Shown: positions 1-12,592, numbered from the stretch's first letter. The stretch is DNA of 64,000 bases from Methylobacterium sp. PvR107 (GCF_017833295.1 NZ_JAFIBW010000001.1:4243501-4307500), one strand, 5' to 3'. Numbers and translations: made by a program. The notes: generated by a model from the letters alone, not told the origin.

Positions 1-1
1 T

Positions 2-805
2 CATTTGGCGTCATCCAATTTTACTTCAGCTCATCTTCAATCTGCACATTTGGAAGGGAGTGATCTAACACTTGCTTGTTTGCGAGGCGCAAAGCTGTCC
101 GACGCGTATCTCAAATCAGCAAAGATGTTTGGAGCTGACGTAAGTGAGGCGACGTTTGAAGTCGAGCCGGACTCCCTGCCCGACGTGCGTTCAATGGACG
201 ACGTTAAAGGACTGAAGACTTTACAGTTTAGGAAAAACCCGGCGGCACTCCTTGCTCTTCGCAAAGCCTTCGACGAGGCGGGCATGCGCAGACAAGTTCG
301 AGAAATTACTTACGCCTTCAAAAAAGGGGAAAGAGAAAAGGAACTATCGGGAACCCCGGAAGGTCTATTGTGGTATTATTTAGTTGAGTTTACGAGCGAT
401 TGGGGAGCGGCGCCTTTCCGCCCGCTATTGATCATAGCCGTACTGCTTCCAGCCTTTTCTCTGATCTATTTCCTGCTTATGTTGAAAGCTTCCGAAGAAT
501 CGGGCGTTTGGCTTGTGCCTGACAAAGACCATATCACAAACGATAATGAAGACTGTAAGCCTGTTCTTCTGCAAAATAAAGGTTGGAAAACAATCTTCTA
601 TGCGGGCCATTTTAGTATTCTCTCGGCTTTCGCGATCGGTTGGAAAGACATAAACGTGGGTAATTGGATCAACAGACTCGCGCCTTTTGACTATACAATC
701 AAAGGTACCGGATGGGTGAAGTCACTATCCGGCCTTCAGTCATTGATCAGTGTCTACATGCTCGCGCTTTCATTGTTGGTCTATTTTGGAAGACCCTTTG
801 AATGA
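2..805 (+). CDS. Pentapeptide-repeat membrane protein, 5' end outside window
   Basis: The frame is already open at the left edge, so the start is probably upstream; a TTG at 5 is the first possible start inside. The first ~50 visible residues are A(D/N)LXX-type pentapeptide repeats (for example SAHLEGSDL, LRGAKLSDAYL), which fold as a right-handed beta-helix. The second half has two hydrophobic segments, around residues 139-160 and 240-262, and ends in YFGRPFE, a C-terminus I recognise from pentapeptide-repeat proteins with a channel-like membrane domain. The transported or bound partner is unknown. Base composition is AT-richer than the core genes to the right, which fits accessory DNA. Family call is fairly sure; function is not. 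Confidence 0.7.
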   Translation, partial: HLASSNFTSAHLQSAHLEGSDLTLACLRGAKLSDAYLKSAKMFGADVSEATFEVEPDSLPDVRSMDDVKGLKTLQFRKNPAALLALRKAFDEAGMRRQVREITYAFKKGEREKELSGTPEGLLWYYLVEFTSDWGAAPFRPLLIIAVLLPAFSLIYFLLMLKASEESGVWLVPDKDHITNDNEDCKPVLLQNKGWKTIFYAGHFSILSAFAIGWKDINVGNWINRLAPFDYTIKGTGWVKSLSGLQSLISVYMLALSLLVYFGRPFE

Positions 806-833
806 CCGATAAAGAGGTCGGAGGAGTGTTTCC

Positions 834-1250
834 ATGCGCATGACAACCAGAAACCTCATCGTATTTTGTCGGTTTGTCGCGACGTGTGTTAGTTTATGTC
901 TGACGACGACCGGCTTTGCGCAGTCTTCTTGCGACGGCAGATGGCGGATTGCTTTCTATCGAAGTTCTACGAGCGAAAATTTTCACTGTAGGCAAGAACT
1001 TTCCCACCCGGTTGAAGTGCGAGCAGGGAAAATAATCGATTTGGCGCCGAGCGAGAATTATTTTTTTCAGGGAAGCGTGAGGCAATGTGGGAAAGTTTCC
1101 TTCGTTATAACGCGGAGCGGCGAAATGGCGGTGGGTGATGGAGCTATAAATGGGCTTCATGCGAATGGGACTTGGGCGGTTCGACGGCCGCCAAATAGTA
1201 ATTGTGTAGGAACCTGGATAGGTGAGTATCGCGGACAGATTACTCGATAG
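834..1250 (+). CDS. Hypothetical secreted protein
   Basis: 138 residues, starting at an ATG preceded by a GGAGGAG ribosome-binding site. The first ~29 residues form a typical Sec signal peptide (basic start, hydrophobic core, cleavage near TGFAQ). The mature part is about 110 residues with four cysteines (CDG, HCRQ, QCGK, NCVG), suggesting two disulfides in the periplasm, and alternates glycine/beta-rich stretches ending in GTWIGEYRGQ. It lies 28 bases after the pentapeptide gene on the same strand, so the two may be co-transcribed. I do not recognise a named family. Confidence 0.65.
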   Translation: MRMTTRNLIVFCRFVATCVSLCLTTTGFAQSSCDGRWRIAFYRSSTSENFHCRQELSHPVEVRAGKIIDLAPSENYFFQGSVRQCGKVSFVITRSGEMAVGDGAINGLHANGTWAVRRPPNSNCVGTWIGEYRGQITR

Positions 1251-1575
1251 ATCGCCCCTGTAGTTCGGCCGGTCACAGTCCCCATCGTGTCCGCATCGTC
1301 CCGGGGGTCAGCTGCGAAACGCCATTCATATCGTTTCTCTCAGAAGTGCACTGCAACCGCATAAGAGCCACACCCACGGTCGCAAACGGTTTCGTACGGA
1401 TGGCAGGGGGCTTCGAACCGTTCCTGCCGTTCTTGAACAATACACTGCCGCGGTAGGAGGGGCACCGGGCCAACGGGACACCGATCACCAACCATCCGTC
1501 TATCCGACGGCCTACTTTGCCTCGAAGGTGCCACGGCCATGCGGTACCCATAGGATCAGCCAAACGGGAGAGAGA
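1251..1575. other. Intergenic, no gene seen
   Basis: 325 bases between the secreted protein and the broken ComEA-like gene. Open frames here are short and lack family resemblance. The last bases (GGGAGAGAGA just before 1576) make a ribosome-binding site for the following ATG. Confidence 0.5.
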
Positions 1576-2143
1576 ATGTTCCGATCCACGCTTGCCCTTA
1601 GCGCCGGACTAGCAGTCGTCGCAGTTGCCCTGACGTCGCTTTGGGTTGGTATCGGGCCACGTCCTCAGAGTGGACAGAAGAAGTGAACGGCAGCCGTTGT
1701 GCCCCTATCTGCACAGCAGCGGACTGGACTCGATGCGAAGGGGCAATCCATCCGCACCATCACGCCAGGATCCACTTCCAATCCGGGGATAATGGCAACG
1801 GCCCCTACAGGTCCATCCTCGCCGACTGTCCCGCCGATCACTCAAACTATAAAACCTGATGTGTCCACTGATTCGGGTTCTTCTGTGCGTCAAGCGGACA
1901 GCCCATCAATCGCGAGTACGGATTTAGGCACCACATCAGGGAGCGCGAATAATCCGTCGGCAACGACCGCTGGAACCATCGACCTGAACACAGCCTCAGT
2001 GGAACAGCTAAACGCCTTGGGGGCGGGAATGATCGGGAGAAGGATCATTGAGTTTCATCCCTACACGTCGGCTGAAGAACTCGTGACGAAGCGCGTCCTA
2101 AAGCGAGCGGATTACGAAGCTATTGAGAATGTGGTCATAGTTC
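1576..2143 (+). pseudogene. ComEA-like helix-hairpin-helix protein, in-frame stop and IS insertion
   Basis: An ATG at 1576 with an upstream GGGAGAGAG opens a frame encoding an N-terminal membrane anchor or signal (LALSAGLAVVAVALTSLWVG) and then RPQSGQKK, followed by a TGA at 1684. The same frame continues without shift through a low-complexity Thr/Ser/Pro linker into a helix-hairpin-helix domain (IDLNTASVEQLNAL...GRRIIE), the ComEA-type DNA-binding fold. IS66-A copy 1 then enters at 2144. The original 3' end survives beyond the element: joining 2143 to 7271 gives VVIVR followed by TAG at 7273-7275, so the insertion cost only the last codon. A GTG at 1699 could still start a cytoplasmic fragment that reads into the IS and gains about 38 foreign residues. 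Confidence 0.75.
2136..2143. repeat. Left target-site duplication of IS66-A copy 1
   Basis: CATAGTTC directly before the element terminus at 2144, repeated exactly at 7263-7270 after its right terminus. Eight bases is the normal duplication length for the IS66 family. Confidence 0.95.
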
Positions 2144-2225
2144 GTAAGCGCTCGTTGGCAGGCGCCTTGCGGGATATGATCCTGGACCTGGATACAGTGC
2201 TTTCGCGAAGGCCTGTATCCGCCCT

Positions 2226-2612
2226 ATGTCTGGACCTACGATCTCGCCCCATATCGTCGTAGCCGGCACGCGTCGCTCGTGGACGCGTGAGGAAAAGCGA
2301 GCGATCCTCGATGAGGCGCAGAGCACCACCGCGTCGATCTCGTCTGTGGCACGCCGCCATGGCCTGACGCCATCGCTCCTCTTTCGCTGGCGACGCGAGG
2401 CCTGGGATGAGGAGCGGGCGGCGGCCCTGCCGGTTCCGCCTCCCTTCGTACCGCTCGCACTGCCGGCACCGGTGGGGCTGCCGACGCGTGACCAGGGTGC
2501 GTCGGGTGGCGCCATCGAGGTGGAACTGGCCGACGGCCATCGGCTGCGTGCCGAAGCGGGTGCCGATCCGGCCTTGGTGCGGGATCTTCTCGCGGCGCTG
2601 CTGGATCGATGA
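2226..2612 (+). CDS. tnpA: IS66-family TnpA, copy 1
   Basis: 128 residues with an IS3/IS66-type helix-turn-helix near the N-terminus ([15 protein letters not shown], then [21 protein letters not shown]), expected to help bind the element ends. It starts 82 bases inside the left terminus and overlaps tnpB by four bases (ATGA), which implies translational coupling. The protein is identical to the TnpA of the second copy. In the IS66 family TnpA is an accessory protein of incompletely understood role, needed along with TnpB and TnpC. Confidence 0.93.
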   Translation: MSGPTISPHIVVAGTRRSWTREEKRAILDEAQSTTASISSVARRHGLTPSLLFRWRREAWDEERAAALPVPPPFVPLALPAPVGLPTRDQGASGGAIEVELADGHRLRAEAGADPALVRDLLAALLDR

Positions 2613-2956
2613 TCCCCGTTCCCTCGGGCTCGCGCGTATGGCTGGCCACCGGCCACACGGACATGAGGAAGGGCTTCGACGGGCTCGCCGCGCTGGTGCA
2701 GGACCACCTGCACCGTGATCCGTTCTCCGGTCAGGCCTTCGTCTTCCGCGGCCGTGCGGGGCGGCTGATCAAGGTCTTGTGGTGGGACGGCCAGGGGCTG
2801 TGCCTGTTCTCGAAGCGGCTGGAGAGAGGCCGTTTCGTCTGGCCGGGAACTGCAGGGGCCGCGGCGGCGCTCTCGCCGGCTCAGCTCGCGATGCTGCTGG
2901 AGGGGATCGACTGGCGGGCGCCCGAGCGCACGGACCGGCCGCGCATCGCGGGCTGA
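2609..2956 (+). CDS. tnpB: IS66-family TnpB (Orf2), copy 1
   Basis: 115 residues, the usual size. It carries the signature of the IS66 Orf2 family: [21 protein letters not shown], then [27 protein letters not shown], and [11 protein letters not shown]. Its biochemical role in transposition is not established, though it is conserved in tnpABC-type IS66 elements. The start overlaps the stop of tnpA and 57 bases separate it from tnpC. Protein sequence is identical to that of the second copy at 9585-9932. Confidence 0.93.
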   Translation: MIPVPSGSRVWLATGHTDMRKGFDGLAALVQDHLHRDPFSGQAFVFRGRAGRLIKVLWWDGQGLCLFSKRLERGRFVWPGTAGAAAALSPAQLAMLLEGIDWRAPERTDRPRIAG

Positions 2957-4023
2957 GAGACGCCGCGCCCGAAGGGGCTGGCGGAGCCGTCTTGGGCAAG
3001 CTAAGCTATTGGCATGGCTCTCGATCCTGCCTCGCTGCCGGATGACGTGGATGCGCTCAAACGCATGATCGTCGGCATGGCGAGGGACGCCGTTCATGCC
3101 AACACGCTGATCGAGAAGCTCCGCGGCGAACTCGCCAGGTTGAAGCGGGCGCAGTTCGGCGTCTCGTCCGAGAAGCTGCAAGCCCGCGTCGAGCAGCTCG
3201 AACTCGCCATCGAGGCCCTGGAGGTCGACGAGGCCGAACGCCTCGCGGCGGCCCCGGTCGTCGCCGAGGCGGTCGAGGCGGCAAGCCGAGGGCCGGGGCG
3301 CCGCCCCTTGCCCGAGCATCTGCCGCGCGAGACCGTCGCTCATCCCGGCCCCTGCGCCTGCCCGGCCTGCGGCGGTCGCCTGCGCCGGATCGGCGAGGAC
3401 GTGACGGAGAGCCTCGATTACGTGCCGGGCCGCTTCAAGGTGGTGCGGCACCTGCGCGAGGCCTTCTCCTGCCGAGCCTGCGAGACCGTGGTGCAGGCTC
3501 CAGCGCCCTACCACGCCATCGCCCGCGGCCGTGCCGGCCCCGGGTTGCTCGCGCATATCGCCGTGGCGAAGTTCGACGATCACCTGCCTCTGTATCGTCA
3601 GGCCGAGATCTATGCTCGGGACGGCGTCACGTTGCAGACCTCGACCCTGTCCGGCTGGATGGGCGCCACGGCCGCCGCGCTGGCTCCGCTGGTCGATCTC
3701 CTGCGGACGGAGGTGATCGCCGGGTCGGACGTCCTGCACGGTGACGATACGACGGTGCCGATCCTGGCGCCCGGGGCGGGGAAGACGAGAACTGGCCGGC
3801 TCTGGGCGTATGTGCGCGACGAGCGCCCCCACGGCGGAGCGCGACCGCCGGCGGCCGTGTTCTTCGCCTCGCCGGACCGAAAGGGCGAGCGTCTGTAGCG
3901 CGGCGATCTGGATGAGATGTCAGCGACAATCAGGATGAGTGACCGGTGTCGCGGCGGGTTGATGATGAGCGGGTCGATCGACCGGCGCAAGGTGGCGTCG
4001 GGTCAGGTTCGTGTCGCGGAGCG

Positions 4024-6410
<2,387 letters not shown>

Positions 6411-7262
6411 TCACCAGACGACGTGCCCCTGAAGGTCACGCCGACGCCGATCCGATGCCTCCGGTCGGGCTCTGCCCTCCTTGCGTCATCAGATCGGCGG
6501 TTCCTCTCATCTTGATTGACGCGCTGGTCTCATCCTGATTGCCGCGCTGCAAGCGTCCGCTCACGCATCTGGCGGCGTTCTCTGGCGTATTGCAGGCGGA
6601 TGGCTATGCCGGCTTCAACGGGCTCTACGAGGGTCGTCGACCAGGCGGCGCGCTGATCGAGGCCGCCTGCTGGGCGCACACCCGTCGCAAGTTCTTCGAT
6701 GTTCATGCCAGGACCGGCTCGGCGGTCGCCTTCGAGGCCCTGGACCGGATCGGCGTGATCTACGAGGTCGAGCGCTCCGTCAGCGGCAAGCCTCCCGACG
6801 AGCGCCTACGGCAGCGCCAGGCCCGATCACGACCGCTCGCAGCGGCCCTGAAGGCCTGGGCCGAGACGATCCTGCCGCAGCTCTCCGGCGGCTCCGATCT
6901 CGCCAAAGCGTTCCGCTACATGCTGGTGCGCTGGACGGCGCTGACCCGCGTCTTCGACGACGGGCGGATCGCGCTCGACAACAACCCAGCCGAGCGGGCG
7001 CTGCGGTCCGTCGCGATCGGGCGCAAGAACTATCTGTTCGCCGGCTCGGAGCGGGGCGCCGAGCGAGCCGCGGCGTTCTACACGCTGATCGAGACGGCCA
7101 AGCTCAACGGGCTCGACTCGGAGGCCTACCTGCGCGATGTGCTCACCCGCCTCGCCGATCATCCAGCCAAACGCCTGGCCGAACTCCTGCCCTGGAACTG
7201 GTCGCCGGTCGCCATTGGTGCTCAGGCCGCCTGATCAACCGGGCCGCTCGCCGAGCGCTTAC

Positions 7263-7270
7263 CATAGTTC
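7263..7270. repeat. Right target-site duplication of IS66-A copy 1
   Basis: CATAGTTC, an exact repeat of 2136-2143. The bases that follow (GGTAG) restore the final codon and stop of the helix-hairpin-helix gene when the element is removed. Confidence 0.95.
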
Positions 7271-7393
7271 GGTAGCTTTACAGAGTGATCGCTCAGACAG
7301 CCGCCGCATTTCTCGCTATCGGCGACAATCTCAATCACAATTAACACAACCTTGCACCGGTCCGGTGTATCCGTCCGGTGAAGGACGCGAGGG

Positions 7394-7633
7394 CTACGGT
7401 TTAGGCGGCAGCAGGTCTCTTTCCGCTCTGTGAGCGGCGATCCGCACCTCAATCTCGTCGATGCCGTCGCGGGTGAATGCGGGACACGCCTCGTCGCCCA
7501 AGCCGTGGACCCAGATCAGGCCGTCCTCAGGCTCCATGTCGACGATGATGTCGAACAGGGCGTCTTCGTCTGCTCCGAGGTCAGCGGCGACCCGGGCCAT
7601 CGTGAAGACGGCGCTCACATTGTTGCGCTGCAT
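7394..7633 (-). CDS. Small hypothetical protein
   Basis: 79 residues, acidic, with no membrane segment or signal peptide: VAADLGADEDALFDIIVDMEP, then EDGLIWVHGLGDEACPAFTRDGIDEI. Balanced composition and ordered hydrophobic spacing make this more likely a real gene than a chance frame. It sits alone between two IS clusters, about 120 bases after the end of the ComEA-like gene on the opposite strand. I do not recognise the family; similar short DEDALFDII-type proteins occur as uncharacterised Methylobacterium proteins, as far as I recall. Confidence 0.6.
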   Translation of the reverse strand: MQRNNVSAVFTMARVAADLGADEDALFDIIVDMEPEDGLIWVHGLGDEACPAFTRDGIDEIEVRIAAHRAERDLLPPKP

Positions 7634-7970
7634 CGGTTCAAGTCCGCCGCGGCATGATCGTCTCGTCAGGGATCAGGCTGGCTCGCGATAGGCTCAGGCG
7701 GCCTCGGCACACGGGCCGGTGGCCGAGCGCCAATGCCACGGAAGAAGCTCGTGCAGGCGCTGCGCCGGGTGATCGGCGATGCGGGTGAGCACGTCAGCGA
7801 GCCAAGCCTGCGGATCGATGCCGTTGAACTTCGCCGTCACAATCAGCGTCGCCATGGCGGCGGCCCGATCGGCGCCCCGCCGCGAGCCGGCAAACAGCCA
7901 CGCCTTGCGTCCAAGCGCAAAACCTCTCAGCGAACGCTCGGCGTAAGCGCTCGGCGAGCGGCCCTGTTGA

Positions 7971-9527
7971 TTAGGCGGCCTGAGCACCAGCGGTGACCGG
8001 CGACCAGTTCCAGGGCAGGAGTTCGGCCAGGCGTTTGGCTGGATGATCGGCGAGGCGGGTGAGCACGTCTCGCAAGTAGGCCTCCGGGTCGAGCCCGTTG
8101 AGCTTGGCCGTCTCGATCAGCGTGTAGAACGCCGCGGCTCGCTCGGCGCCGCGCTCCGAGCCGGCGAACAGGTAGTTCTTGCGCCCGATCGCGACGGACC
8201 GCAGCGCCCGCTCGGCCGGGTTGTTGTCAAGCGCGATCCGCCCGTCGTCGAAGACGCGGGTCAGCGCCGTCCAGCGCACCAGCATGTAGCGGAACGCCTT
8301 GGCGAGATCGGAGCCGCCGGAGAGCTGCGGCAGGATCGTCTCCGCCCAGGCCTTCAGGGCCGCTGCGAGCGGTTTGGATCGAGCTTGGCGCTGCCGCAGG
8401 CGCTCGTCGGGAGGCTTGCCGCTGACGGATCGCTCGACCTCGTAGATCGCGCCGATCCGTTCCAGGGCCTCGAAGGCGACCGCCGAGCCGGTCCTTGTAT
8501 GAACATCGAAGAACTTGCGACGGGTGTGCGCCCAGCAGGCGGCCTCGATCAACGCGCCGCCCGGGCGACGGCCCTCGTAGAGCCCGTTGAAGCCGGCATA
8601 GCCATCCGCCTGCAATACGCCGGAGAACGCCGCCAGATGCGTGAGCGGACGCTCGCCCTTCCGGTCCGGCGAGGCGAAGAACACGGCCGCCGGCGGACGC
8701 ACCCCACCGTGGGGGCGCTCGTCACGCACATACGCCCAGAGCCGGCCAGTTCTCGTCTTCCCCGCCCCGGGCGCCAGGATTGGCACCGTCGTATCATCAC
8801 CGTGCAGGACGTCCGACCCGGCGATCACCTCCGTGCGCAGGAGATCGGCCAGCGGGGCCAGCGCGGCGGCCGTGGCGCCCATCCAGCCGGACAGGGTCGA
8901 GGTCTGCAACGTGACGCCGTCCCGCGCATAGATCTCGGACTGACGATACAGGGGCAGGTGATCGTCGAACTTCGCCACAGCGATATGCGCGAGCAGCCCG
9001 GGGCCGGCACGGCCGCGGGCGATGGCGTGGTAGGGCGCTGGAGCCTGCACCACGGTCTCGCAGGCTCGGCAGGAGAAGGCCTCGCGCACGTGCCGCACCA
9101 CCTTGAAGCGGCCCGGCACGTAATCGAGGCTCTCCGTCACGTCCTCGCCGATCCGGCGCAGGCGACCGCCGCAGGCCGGGCAGGCGCAGGGGCCGGGATG
9201 AGCGACGGTCTCGCGCGGCAGATGCTCGGGCAAGGGGCGGCGCCCCGGCCCTCGGCTTGCCGCCTCGACCGCCTCGGCGACGACCGGGGCCGCCGCGAGG
9301 CGTTCGGCCTCGTCGACCTCCAGGGCCTCGATGGCGAGTTCGAGCTGCTCGACGCGGGCTTGCAGCTTCTCGGACGAGACGCCGAACTGCGCCCGCTTCA
9401 ACCTGGCGAGTTCGCCGCGGAGCTTCTCGATCAGCGTGTTGGCATGAACGGCGTCCCTCGCCATGCCGACGATCATGCGTTTGAGCGCATCCACGTCATC
9501 CGGCAGCGAGGCAGGATCGAGAGCCAT
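7971..9527 (-). CDS. tnpC: IS66-family TnpC transposase, copy 2, intact
   Basis: 518 residues. A coiled coil (about 28-75, LIEKLRGELARLKRAQFG) is followed by a zinc motif of two CxxC pairs (CPACGG ~116-121, CRAC ~153-156) and the DDE core with D244 or D245 (HGDDTTV), D308 (LQADGY) and E439 (DNNPAER). The C-terminus is the conserved LLPWNW region. It catalyses strand cleavage and transfer together with TnpA and TnpB. It is downstream of tnpB by 57 bases and is the only complete IS66-A TnpC in the window. Confidence 0.95.
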   Translation of the reverse strand: MALDPASLPDDVDALKRMIVGMARDAVHANTLIEKLRGELARLKRAQFGVSSEKLQARVEQLELAIEALEVDEAERLAAAPVVAEAVEAASRGPGRRPLPEHLPRETVAHPGPCACPACGGRLRRIGEDVTESLDYVPGRFKVVRHVREAFSCRACETVVQAPAPYHAIARGRAGPGLLAHIAVAKFDDHLPLYRQSEIYARDGVTLQTSTLSGWMGATAAALAPLADLLRTEVIAGSDVLHGDDTTVPILAPGAGKTRTGRLWAYVRDERPHGGVRPPAAVFFASPDRKGERPLTHLAAFSGVLQADGYAGFNGLYEGRRPGGALIEAACWAHTRRKFFDVHTRTGSAVAFEALERIGAIYEVERSVSGKPPDERLRQRQARSKPLAAALKAWAETILPQLSGGSDLAKAFRYMLVRWTALTRVFDDGRIALDNNPAERALRSVAIGRKNYLFAGSERGAERAAAFYTLIETAKLNGLDPEAYLRDVLTRLADHPAKRLAELLPWNWSPVTAGAQAA

Positions 9528-9584
9528 GCCAATAGCTTAGCTTGCCCAAGACGGCTCCGCCAGCCCCTTCGGGCGCGGCGTCTC

Positions 9585-9932
9585 TCAGCCCGCGATGCGC
9601 GGCCGGTCCGTGCGCTCGGGCGCCCGCCAGTCGATCCCCTCCAGCAGCATCGCGAGCTGAGCCGGCGAGAGCGCCGCCGCGGCCCCTGCAGTTCCCGGCC
9701 AGACGAAACGGCCTCTCTCCAGCCGCTTCGAGAACAGGCACAGCCCCTGGCCGTCCCACCACAAGACCTTGATCAGCCGCCCCGCACGGCCGCGGAAGAC
9801 GAAGGCCTGACCGGAGAACGGATCACGGTGCAGGTGGTCCTGCACCAGCGCGGCGAGCCCGTCGAAGCCCTTCCTCATGTCCGTGTGGCCGGTGGCCAGC
9901 CATACGCGCGAGCCCGAGGGAACGGGGATCAT
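9585..9932 (-). CDS. tnpB: IS66-family TnpB (Orf2), copy 2
   Basis: 115 residues, identical in sequence to the TnpB at 2609-2956, with the family signatures [13 protein letters not shown] and [18 protein letters not shown]. The ATG overlaps the tnpA stop by four bases. Role in transposition is conserved but mechanistically unclear. Confidence 0.93.
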   Translation of the reverse strand: MIPVPSGSRVWLATGHTDMRKGFDGLAALVQDHLHRDPFSGQAFVFRGRAGRLIKVLWWDGQGLCLFSKRLERGRFVWPGTAGAAAALSPAQLAMLLEGIDWRAPERTDRPRIAG

Positions 9933-10315
9933 CGATCCAGCAGCGCCGCGAGAAGATCCCGCACCAAGGCCGGATCGGCACCCGCTTCGGCACGCAGCCG
10001 ATGGCCGTCGGCCAGTTCCACCTCGATGGCGCCACCCGACGCACCCTGGTCACGCGTCGGCAGCCCCACCGGTGCCGGCAGTGCGAGCGGTACGAAGGGA
10101 GGCGGAACCGGCAGGGCCGCCGCCCGCTCCTCATCCCAGGCCTCGCGTCGCCAGCGAAAGAGGAGCGATGGCGTCAGGCCATGGCGGCGTGCCACAGACG
10201 AGATCGACGCGGTGGTGCTCTGCGCCTCATCGAGGATCGCTCGCTTTTCCTCACGCGTCCACGAGCGACGCGTGCCGGCTACGACGATATGGGGCGAGAT
10301 CGTAGGTCCAGACAT
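9929..10315 (-). CDS. tnpA: IS66-family TnpA, copy 2
   Basis: 128 residues identical to the TnpA at 2226-2612, with the N-terminal helix-turn-helix [19 protein letters not shown]. It begins 82 bases inside the element's end at 10397, the same offset as in copy 1. First gene of the tnpABC unit, coupled to tnpB by an ATGA overlap. Confidence 0.93.
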   Translation of the reverse strand: MSGPTISPHIVVAGTRRSWTREEKRAILDEAQSTTASISSVARRHGLTPSLLFRWRREAWDEERAAALPVPPPFVPLALPAPVGLPTRDQGASGGAIEVELADGHRLRAEAGADPALVRDLLAALLDR

Positions 10316-11820
10316 AGGGCGGATACAGGCCTTCGCGACAGCACTGTATCCAAGTCCAGGATCTTATCCCGCAAGGCGCCTGCCAACGAGCGCTTACCGC
10401 TCGGCGGCGTTGTTCGTCAGGCAGATCCGACCGTCCTCCAGGAAATGGGTGAAGCCGGGCCAGCGTCGCAGCAGGTAATCGATCGGCTCGGCCACAGCCG
10501 AGGATCGCGACAGGCGCGAGCGCTGCTCACGCAGCCACGTCTCCAGTTCGGCCGCGAGGGGCGCGCTCTCGGCACGACGCACCCGCAGACGTTCGTCGGC
10601 CGAGCGGCCGTTGATCCCGCGCTCGATCTCGAACACCTCGTCGATCCGCCGGACCGCCTCCAGCGCGATCGGCGAGATCACCGTAGCTGTCTTGCCCCGC
10701 CGTGCCTTCGCTGCGACGTCAGCGAGCACGAAGAACCCGCGGCGGGCATGCGCCCAGCAGAGCGCCGGGCGGATCGCGCCTTGCGGGCGCGTGGGATCGT
10801 AGAGGCGGTTGTAGCCGCTATAGGCATCCGCCTGCAGGATCCCGCTGTAACCGCGCAGATGAGCCTCGGGATGCACTCCGGCCCGGTTGCTTGAGGCGTA
10901 GAACAACGCCGCCGGCGGGTCCGGGCCGCCGAAGGGGCGGTCGTCACGGACATAGGTCCAGATCCGGCCGGTGACCGTCCGGCCCTTGGCCAGGATCGGC
11001 ACCGTGGTGTCGTCGCCGTGGAGCCGCCCGGCCGCCAGAACATGCGCCGCGATCAGCGCGTGCAGGGGCGCGAGCGCCGCCGTGCAGGCGCCGACCTGGT
11101 CGGCCAGCGTCGAGACCGATAGCGCGATCCCTTCCCGGGCGAAGCGCTCGCTCTGGCGGTTCAGCGGCTGATGCTGGCCGAACTTCTCGAACAGGATCGT
11201 CGCCAGGAGGTGAGGCCCGGCAAAGCCGCGCGGCGTGACGTGGAAGGGCGCGGGCGGCTGCGTGATCGTCTCGCAGGCCCGGCACGAGAAGCGCTCGCGC
11301 ACGGTCTGGATCACCTTCCAGGTCCGCGGGATCACCTCCAGCGTCTCGGTGATATCCTCGCCCAGCTTCGACAGCTTGGCCGATCCGCAGCAGGGGCAGA
11401 GCTCCGGCGCCGGGATGAGGATCCGCTCGCGCGGGAGATGGGCCGGGAACGGCTTGCGCGCGGGCGGCCTGCGGGGCGGCAGGCCGGCCCCCAGCGTGCG
11501 CGCCAGGGCAGCCTCGGCGGCGGCCGCCTGTTCCGTGGCCGTCGCCTCCAGCTCTTCCAGTTCGAGCTCCATCTGGTCGATGAGCCGCGCCGCGCGCTCC
11601 GAGCGCGTGCCGTAGAGCTCGCGCCGCAGCTTCTCGATCTGCAGCTTGAGATGCGCGATCAGCGCCGCACCGCTCGATCGGTCTGCCTCGGCGCTCAGCC
11701 GTGCGGCCCGTTCGGCCAGGATCATGGCGTGCGCGGCGGCAAGGTCGGAGGGTAGCGACTCGGGCGATGTGGTCACCGGAGCAGGGAATCACGCCCGCCC
11801 GGTCCTGCAAAGGGCCGACC

Positions 11821-12168
11821 TCACCCGACCGAGCTGGGCCGCCAGGTCTCCTGGGGATGACGCCAGTCGATGCCCGAGAGCAGGTAGCCCATCTGCGCCG
11901 ATGAGATCGTCACCACGCCGTCGGCTGGGCTCGGCCACAGGAAGCGACCCCGTTCCAACCTCTTCGTGAACAGGCACGCGCCCTGGCCGTCGTGCCAGAT
12001 GACCTTCAGCAGATCGCCGCGACGGCCGCGGAAGCAGAACAGATGCCCGCTCAAGGGATCGCGCTGGAGCACCTCCTGCACCTGCAGCGCGAGGCCGGGG
12101 AAGCCCTTGCGCATGTCGGTGTGGCCGGTCGCGAGCCAGACTCGCACGCCGGTGGGGACGGGGATCAT
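11821..12168 (-). CDS. tnpB: IS66-family TnpB (Orf2) of IS66-B
   Basis: 115 residues with the Orf2 signature [20 protein letters not shown], then [27 protein letters not shown]. It is clearly related to but distinct from the IS66-A TnpB (many substitutions in the middle and C-terminus), showing that IS66-B is a separate element rather than a third copy. It overlaps tnpA by four bases. Confidence 0.92.
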   Translation of the reverse strand: MIPVPTGVRVWLATGHTDMRKGFPGLALQVQEVLQRDPLSGHLFCFRGRRGDLLKVIWHDGQGACLFTKRLERGRFLWPSPADGVVTISSAQMGYLLSGIDWRHPQETWRPSSVG

Positions 12169-12578
12169 CGCTCCTCCAGGACCGACAGCACCCGGCGCAG
12201 CGCCTCGGCGTCGACGTCCCGATCGACCTTGAGACGCCGGCCACCGCCGAGATCGATCTCGATCACACCGGCCCGGCGGCGGCGACGCGGACCCTCGTCT
12301 GCAGCGGCCGATGCCGGCAGGGTTGGCACGCAGGGGGCAGAGGCCGGCTCAGGCTTTGTCACCACAGGCACGAACACCGGAGCCGGCTCGGCCCCGCCGA
12401 GCCGGCCCTCGCGGGCTTGCCGGCGCCACGTGAACAGCAATCCGAGCGCGATCCCATAGCGGCGCGCGACCGCACTCACCGATGTGTTGGCCACGAAAGA
12501 CGCCTCGACGATCCGCGCCTTCTCCTCGAAACTCCAGCGCCGCCGGCGCTCGACCCCGCCAAGAACCTCGACCCGCAT
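12165..12578 (-). CDS. tnpA: IS66-family TnpA of IS66-B
   Basis: 137 residues. N-terminal helix-turn-helix of the IS3/IS66 type ([17 protein letters not shown], then [21 protein letters not shown]), a Pro/Ala-rich linker, and a C-terminal segment ([20 protein letters not shown]) typical of longer IS66 TnpA proteins. First gene of the IS66-B transposition operon, coupled to tnpB. Confidence 0.92.
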   Translation of the reverse strand: MRVEVLGGVERRRRWSFEEKARIVEASFVANTSVSAVARRYGIALGLLFTWRRQAREGRLGGAEPAPVFVPVVTKPEPASAPCVPTLPASAAADEGPRRRRRAGVIEIDLGGGRRLKVDRDVDAEALRRVLSVLEER

Positions 12579-12592
12579 CGCCCTGATCCGAT

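Larger units (their letters stand above)
7943..10397 (-). mobile_element. IS66-A copy 2, intact, inserted in IS66-B
   Basis: 2455 bases bounded by the same GTAAGCGCTCG inverted repeats as copy 1 and flanked by exact 8-bp repeats CGCTCGGC (7935-7942 and 10398-10405). All three genes tnpA, tnpB and tnpC are intact, so this copy is the likely active partner. It lies in the opposite orientation to copy 1, with 680 bases between the two. The target octamer also occurs within its own right terminus just after GTAAG, so a short self-similarity exists at the junction. Confidence 0.95.
7694..11776 (-). pseudogene. tnpC: IS66-B TnpC transposase, split by IS66-A copy 2
   Basis: The N-terminal piece runs 11776 to 10398 and ends in CLTNNAAER; the C-terminal piece runs 7934 to 7694 and begins SLRGFALGRKAWLFAGSRRG. 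Removing the inserted element and one CGCTCGGC repeat restores a single frame of 539 residues, normal for TnpC. The insertion sits directly beside the catalytic Glu (NNAAER). The other acidic residues are in HGDDTTV and LQADAYSGY, and two CxxC pairs (CPCCGS, CRACE) form the zinc motif. Reading on into the inserted terminus gives an immediate TAA. Confidence 0.92.

Noticed and set aside
1405..1425. A TTCGAA-containing string resembling the T-loop of a tRNA on the minus strand
   Set aside because: The flanking five-base stem does not pair and no acceptor or anticodon arm can be drawn. I found no tRNA or rRNA gene in the window.
7640..7693. Possible terminal repeat of IS66-B, paired with sequence near 12610-12650
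   Set aside because: The best alignments (for example GTCT-starting ends) did not give matching flanking octamers, so I left the ends undefined.
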